A stretch of 6,908 bases of DNA, taken from NCBI GenBank assembly GCA_041670885.1, contig JBAXYJ010000157.1:1-6908 (forward strand). Direction: 5' to 3'. Under the pieces are notes generated by a model that had not been told where the DNA came from, made no database searches, and saw only the letters and a list, made by a program, of their open reading frames with translations. This stretch comes from JAJBWD01 sp041670885. GTDB lineage: Bacteria > Bacillota > Clostridia > Clostridiales > Clostridiaceae. The position numbers and the translations under genes are program-made. Below are positions 5,825-6,908 of the stretch, piece by piece; positions within the stretch are counted from its first letter, which is position 1; the number at the start of each line of letters is the position of its first letter.

Positions 5825-5836
5825 ATTTTGTTAGTT
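5816..5836. promoter_or_regulatory. Perfect palindrome, candidate operator
   Basis: The 10-nt arm AACTAACAAA is followed by a single central T (5826) and its exact complement TTTGTTAGTT. Ten perfect pairs around one base are far beyond the background of short inverted repeats here. It covers the -35 of the minus promoter. Size, symmetry and the TTAGTT/AACTAA ends are like sites of dimeric winged-helix regulators (MarR or HxlR type), but no regulator gene lies in the window. It is not a terminator: it is upstream of both flanking genes, and a 1-nt loop cannot fold as RNA without opening pairs. Confidence 0.6.
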
Positions 5837-5858
5837 CAAATCAACATGTGTTTATAAT
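5828..5858 (+). promoter_or_regulatory. Possible divergent plus-strand promoter sharing the palindrome
   Basis: By symmetry the palindrome also presents TTGTTA on the plus strand (5828-5833). A TATAAT follows at 5853-5858 with 19-bp spacing, one or two bases longer than ideal. It would drive the 56-codon ORF and then osmC. TATAAT is common in DNA this AT-rich, so the support is weak. Confidence 0.22.
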
Positions 5859-5921
5859 TATTTTATAGATATATTGGTTTTTATTGAATAATAAATTCAT
5901 AAAAATAAAGCATTTGATTTT

Positions 5922-6092
5922 ATGTTTAATATTGAAACATATTTATCATTTATAATTCGAAGACGATTAGAAGTATATAAGCATGAACAGATTGTTAAAT
6001 ATTTATTTTTCTTTTATTATCCCTTGTATTTGATAATTTTGGTTGTTATACTATTAATTGTAATAACAAATAAATTTATTTTTAAGGAGTGA
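5922..6092 (+). CDS. Possible 56-residue single-pass membrane peptide (hypothetical)
   Basis: ATG 5922 opens 56 codons ending at TGA 6090-6092. The product has a basic N-terminal half (IIRRRLEVYKHEQIVKY, about 11-27), then a long hydrophobic run including YYPLYLIILVVILLIVI (32-48) and a short KFIFKE end: one membrane helix with positive residues on the N side. Its last codons AAG GAG and the stop TGA are exactly the osmC ribosome binding site region, four bases before the osmC ATG, an arrangement that would couple translation. Against it: no ribosome binding site precedes ATG 5922, the osmC promoter at 6024-6052 lies inside it, and AT-rich DNA readily encodes Phe/Ile/Leu/Tyr. It could also be the 3' remnant of a lost gene. 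I do not recognise the sequence. Confidence 0.28.
   Translation: MFNIETYLSFIIRRRLEVYKHEQIVKYLFFFYYPLYLIILVVILLIVITNKFIFKE
6024..6052 (+). promoter_or_regulatory. osmC promoter (extended -10)
   Basis: TTGTAT (6024-6029) and TATACT (6047-6052) are separated by 17 bp, and the -10 carries the TGn extension (6044-6046). The predicted start is near 6059, leaving a leader of about 38 nt that ends in AAGGAG 7 bp before ATG 6097. This is the best-formed plus-strand promoter in the window. Confidence 0.6.
6043..6069. repeat. Inverted repeat over the osmC -10 and start point
   Basis: TTGTTAT (6043-6049) and ATAACAA (6063-6069) are exact complements 13 nt apart; the pairing extends imperfectly inward (AC/GT). 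They bracket the -10 and transcription start, a position suited to a repressor. The TTGTTA half also occurs in the palindrome at 5816-5836, but there the arms are in the opposite order, so a shared regulator cannot be claimed. Confidence 0.3.
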
Positions 6093-6096
6093 TTTT

Positions 6097-6540
6097 ATGG
6101 CATTAACAACATTTAAAGCAACAACCAGAAAAAAAGAAGGTTTAGCCTGTATAGGTGAAGCAAGAGATTTCAAGTTAAATATTGACGAACCGGTAGCCAT
6201 AGGCGGATCTGATACTGGAATGAACCCGGTTGAAATGCTTCTTTGCTCTTTAGGCGGCTGTCAGACTATTTGTGCATCAGCCTTTGCCGGAAAAATGGGA
6301 ATAAAACTGGAGGATTTTTGGGTAGAGCTTGAAGGAGATATAGATCTTGATGGATTTAAGGGTAAACCAGGTGTAAGACCGGGATACCAAAACATAAGAT
6401 TTAATATGCACATAAAGAGTGATGCTTCAGAAGAAAAAGTAAAGGAATTTGTTGAATTCATTGAAAGGACATGCCCAATTGGAGACTCATTAATGAAAGG
6501 CGTTAAGTTAGAAGAAGCAAAAATTACAATAGAAAAGTAA
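6097..6540 (+). CDS. OsmC family protein (thiol-dependent peroxidase type)
   Basis: The 147-residue protein has the OsmC/Ohr fold pattern: an N-terminal beta region; DTGMNPVEMLLCSLGGCQTI (39-58) with the conserved helix Cys55; and FIERTCPIGDSLMKG (121-135) with the second conserved Cys126 in a CP motif. In studied OsmC and Ohr proteins these two cysteines are the peroxidatic and resolving pair that reduce organic hydroperoxides. Cys50 and Cys59 are additional cysteines near the first site. The sequence is closer to the broad OsmC/YhfA-like group than to classical Ohr, so peroxidase activity is likely but not certain. ATG 6097 follows AAGGAG at 7 bp. It has its own promoter and a strong terminator. 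The next gene begins with a lipoyl domain, a known type of reductant for this family. Confidence 0.9.
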   Translation: MALTTFKATTRKKEGLACIGEARDFKLNIDEPVAIGGSDTGMNPVEMLLCSLGGCQTICASAFAGKMGIKLEDFWVELEGDIDLDGFKGKPGVRPGYQNIRFNMHIKSDASEEKVKEFVEFIERTCPIGDSLMKGVKLEEAKITIEK

Positions 6541-6549
6541 ATTACTTAT

Positions 6550-6602
6550 AAAAGTGACTGCCAAAGTAAAATATTAATTTACTTTCCTGCAGTCACTTTT
6601 TT
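6550..6602 (+). terminator. Strong intrinsic terminator after osmC
   Basis: AAAAGTGACTGC (6550-6561) pairs with GCAGTCACTTTT (6589-6600), and an inner AAAGTAAA (6563-6570) pairs with TTTACTTT, making a 20-bp stem with a small internal asymmetry and an AT loop. A run of six T ends at 6602. It begins about 10 bp past the osmC stop. The A-rich left side means it could also stop transcription on the opposite strand. Confidence 0.92.
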
Positions 6603-6625
6603 GCAATATATGGGAGGATAATATC

Positions 6626-6908
6626 ATGATTATAGATGTAAAAAGTCCAACATTAGGTATAATAGGAAAAATTTTTATGAATGCGGGAGACAGTGTAACT
6701 AAAGGTGATGAGCTTTTATCCGTAGAAACAAATAAAGGAAATACAGTGGTTAAAGCAAAAAATCAGGGAATAATTGAAGAAATTTTAGTATCAGAAGGCT
6801 CAGAAGCAAAAGCCGGGGATATATTAATTAAAATAAAAGAAGAAGAAAAGGCTCAGGATACTTGTAAAATAGATAAGATCTGCCTGGAGGAAGAAAGTGA
6901 TATCACTA
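6626..6908 (+). CDS. Lipoyl-domain protein, N-terminal part (possibly dihydrolipoamide dehydrogenase)
   Basis: ATG 6626, eight bases after GGGAGG, opens a frame that runs off the window after 94 complete codons. Residues 1-70 form a biotinyl/lipoyl domain: SPTLGIIGKIFMNAGDSVTK (7-26), KGDELLSVETNKGN (26-39) with Lys37 at the tip of the VETxK turn as the predicted lipoylated residue, and QGIIEEILVSEGSEAKAGD (47-65). ETxK rather than AMKM points to lipoate, not biotin. Residues 71-94 are a charged linker with Cys80 and Cys86. The continuation is unseen: such a domain plus linker is commonly followed in clostridia by an FAD-dependent dihydrolipoamide dehydrogenase, and less often by an E2 acyltransferase. 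It is separated from osmC by a strong terminator, so expression must rely on read-through or on a promoter not identified in the 23-bp gap. Confidence 0.8.
   Translation, partial: MIIDVKSPTLGIIGKIFMNAGDSVTKGDELLSVETNKGNTVVKAKNQGIIEEILVSEGSEAKAGDILIKIKEEEKAQDTCKIDKICLEEESDIT

Larger units (their letters stand above)
5727..6096. other. 370-bp divergent regulatory region
   Basis: This very AT-rich stretch lies between the minus-strand GNAT-S41-GNAT operon and osmC. It holds a minus-strand promoter overlapped by a perfect palindrome, an AT-rich inverted repeat at the minus transcription start, a weak potential plus promoter from the same palindrome, a 56-codon possible membrane-peptide ORF and the osmC promoter. 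These are listed separately. Nothing else was seen between them. Confidence 0.6.

Noticed and set aside
1..6908. CRISPR array, tRNA, insertion sequence or attachment site
   Set aside because: No regularly spaced repeats, cloverleaf, transposase or integrase reading frame, or terminal inverted repeats were seen.

Overview
The window is AT-rich DNA (by eye roughly 30% G+C) with compact genes, strong AAGGAG-type ribosome binding sites, frequent A/T-ending codons and several TTG/GTG starts. This fits a low-GC Gram-positive bacterium of the Clostridia, probably Clostridium or a near relative. The protein families (RlmA-type methyltransferase, LUD-domain protein, tricorn-like S41 lipoprotein, many GNAT acetyltransferases, OsmC, lipoyl-domain protein) agree with that, but the genus cannot be fixed from the sequence.

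Layout. Positions 1-75 (+) hold the last 24 codons of an unrecognised gene, facing a minus-strand block. Reading that block in its transcription direction (high to low coordinates): a three-gene operon of GNAT acetyltransferase (5253-5726), S41-family lipoprotein peptidase (4019-5233) and a second GNAT (3431-4003); a Rossmann-like gene remnant (3330-3437); a zinc-dependent phospholipase C-like protein (2615-3289) followed by a third GNAT (2014-2553); a short membrane-segment ORF or remnant (1887-2000); then rlmA (937-1788), a peptidase E-like 5'-truncated remnant (625-924) and a LUD-domain protein lacking its usual Cys-rich C-terminus (104-610). From 5727 to 6096 is a 370-bp divergent regulatory region with a perfect 10+1+10 palindrome over the -35 of the GNAT-S41-GNAT promoter, a good extended -10 promoter for osmC, and a possible 56-codon membrane-peptide ORF whose last codons form the osmC ribosome binding site. 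On the plus strand follow osmC (6097-6540), a strong intrinsic terminator (6550-6602) and the first 94 codons of a lipoyl-domain protein (6626 to the window end).

Interpretation. The minus-strand block looks like an accessory region in flux: two or three decayed or truncated genes lie between intact small enzymes, with three different GNAT acetyltransferases in under 4 kb. The tight GNAT-S41-GNAT operon with a palindromic operator candidate is the best lead for an uncharacterised function. The plus-strand pair is biochemically coherent: OsmC/Ohr-type peroxidases can be reduced by lipoyl groups and dihydrolipoamide dehydrogenase, so an OsmC gene beside a lipoyl-domain gene suggests a thiol peroxide-reduction module. 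No tRNA, rRNA, CRISPR array, insertion sequence or integrase was seen.
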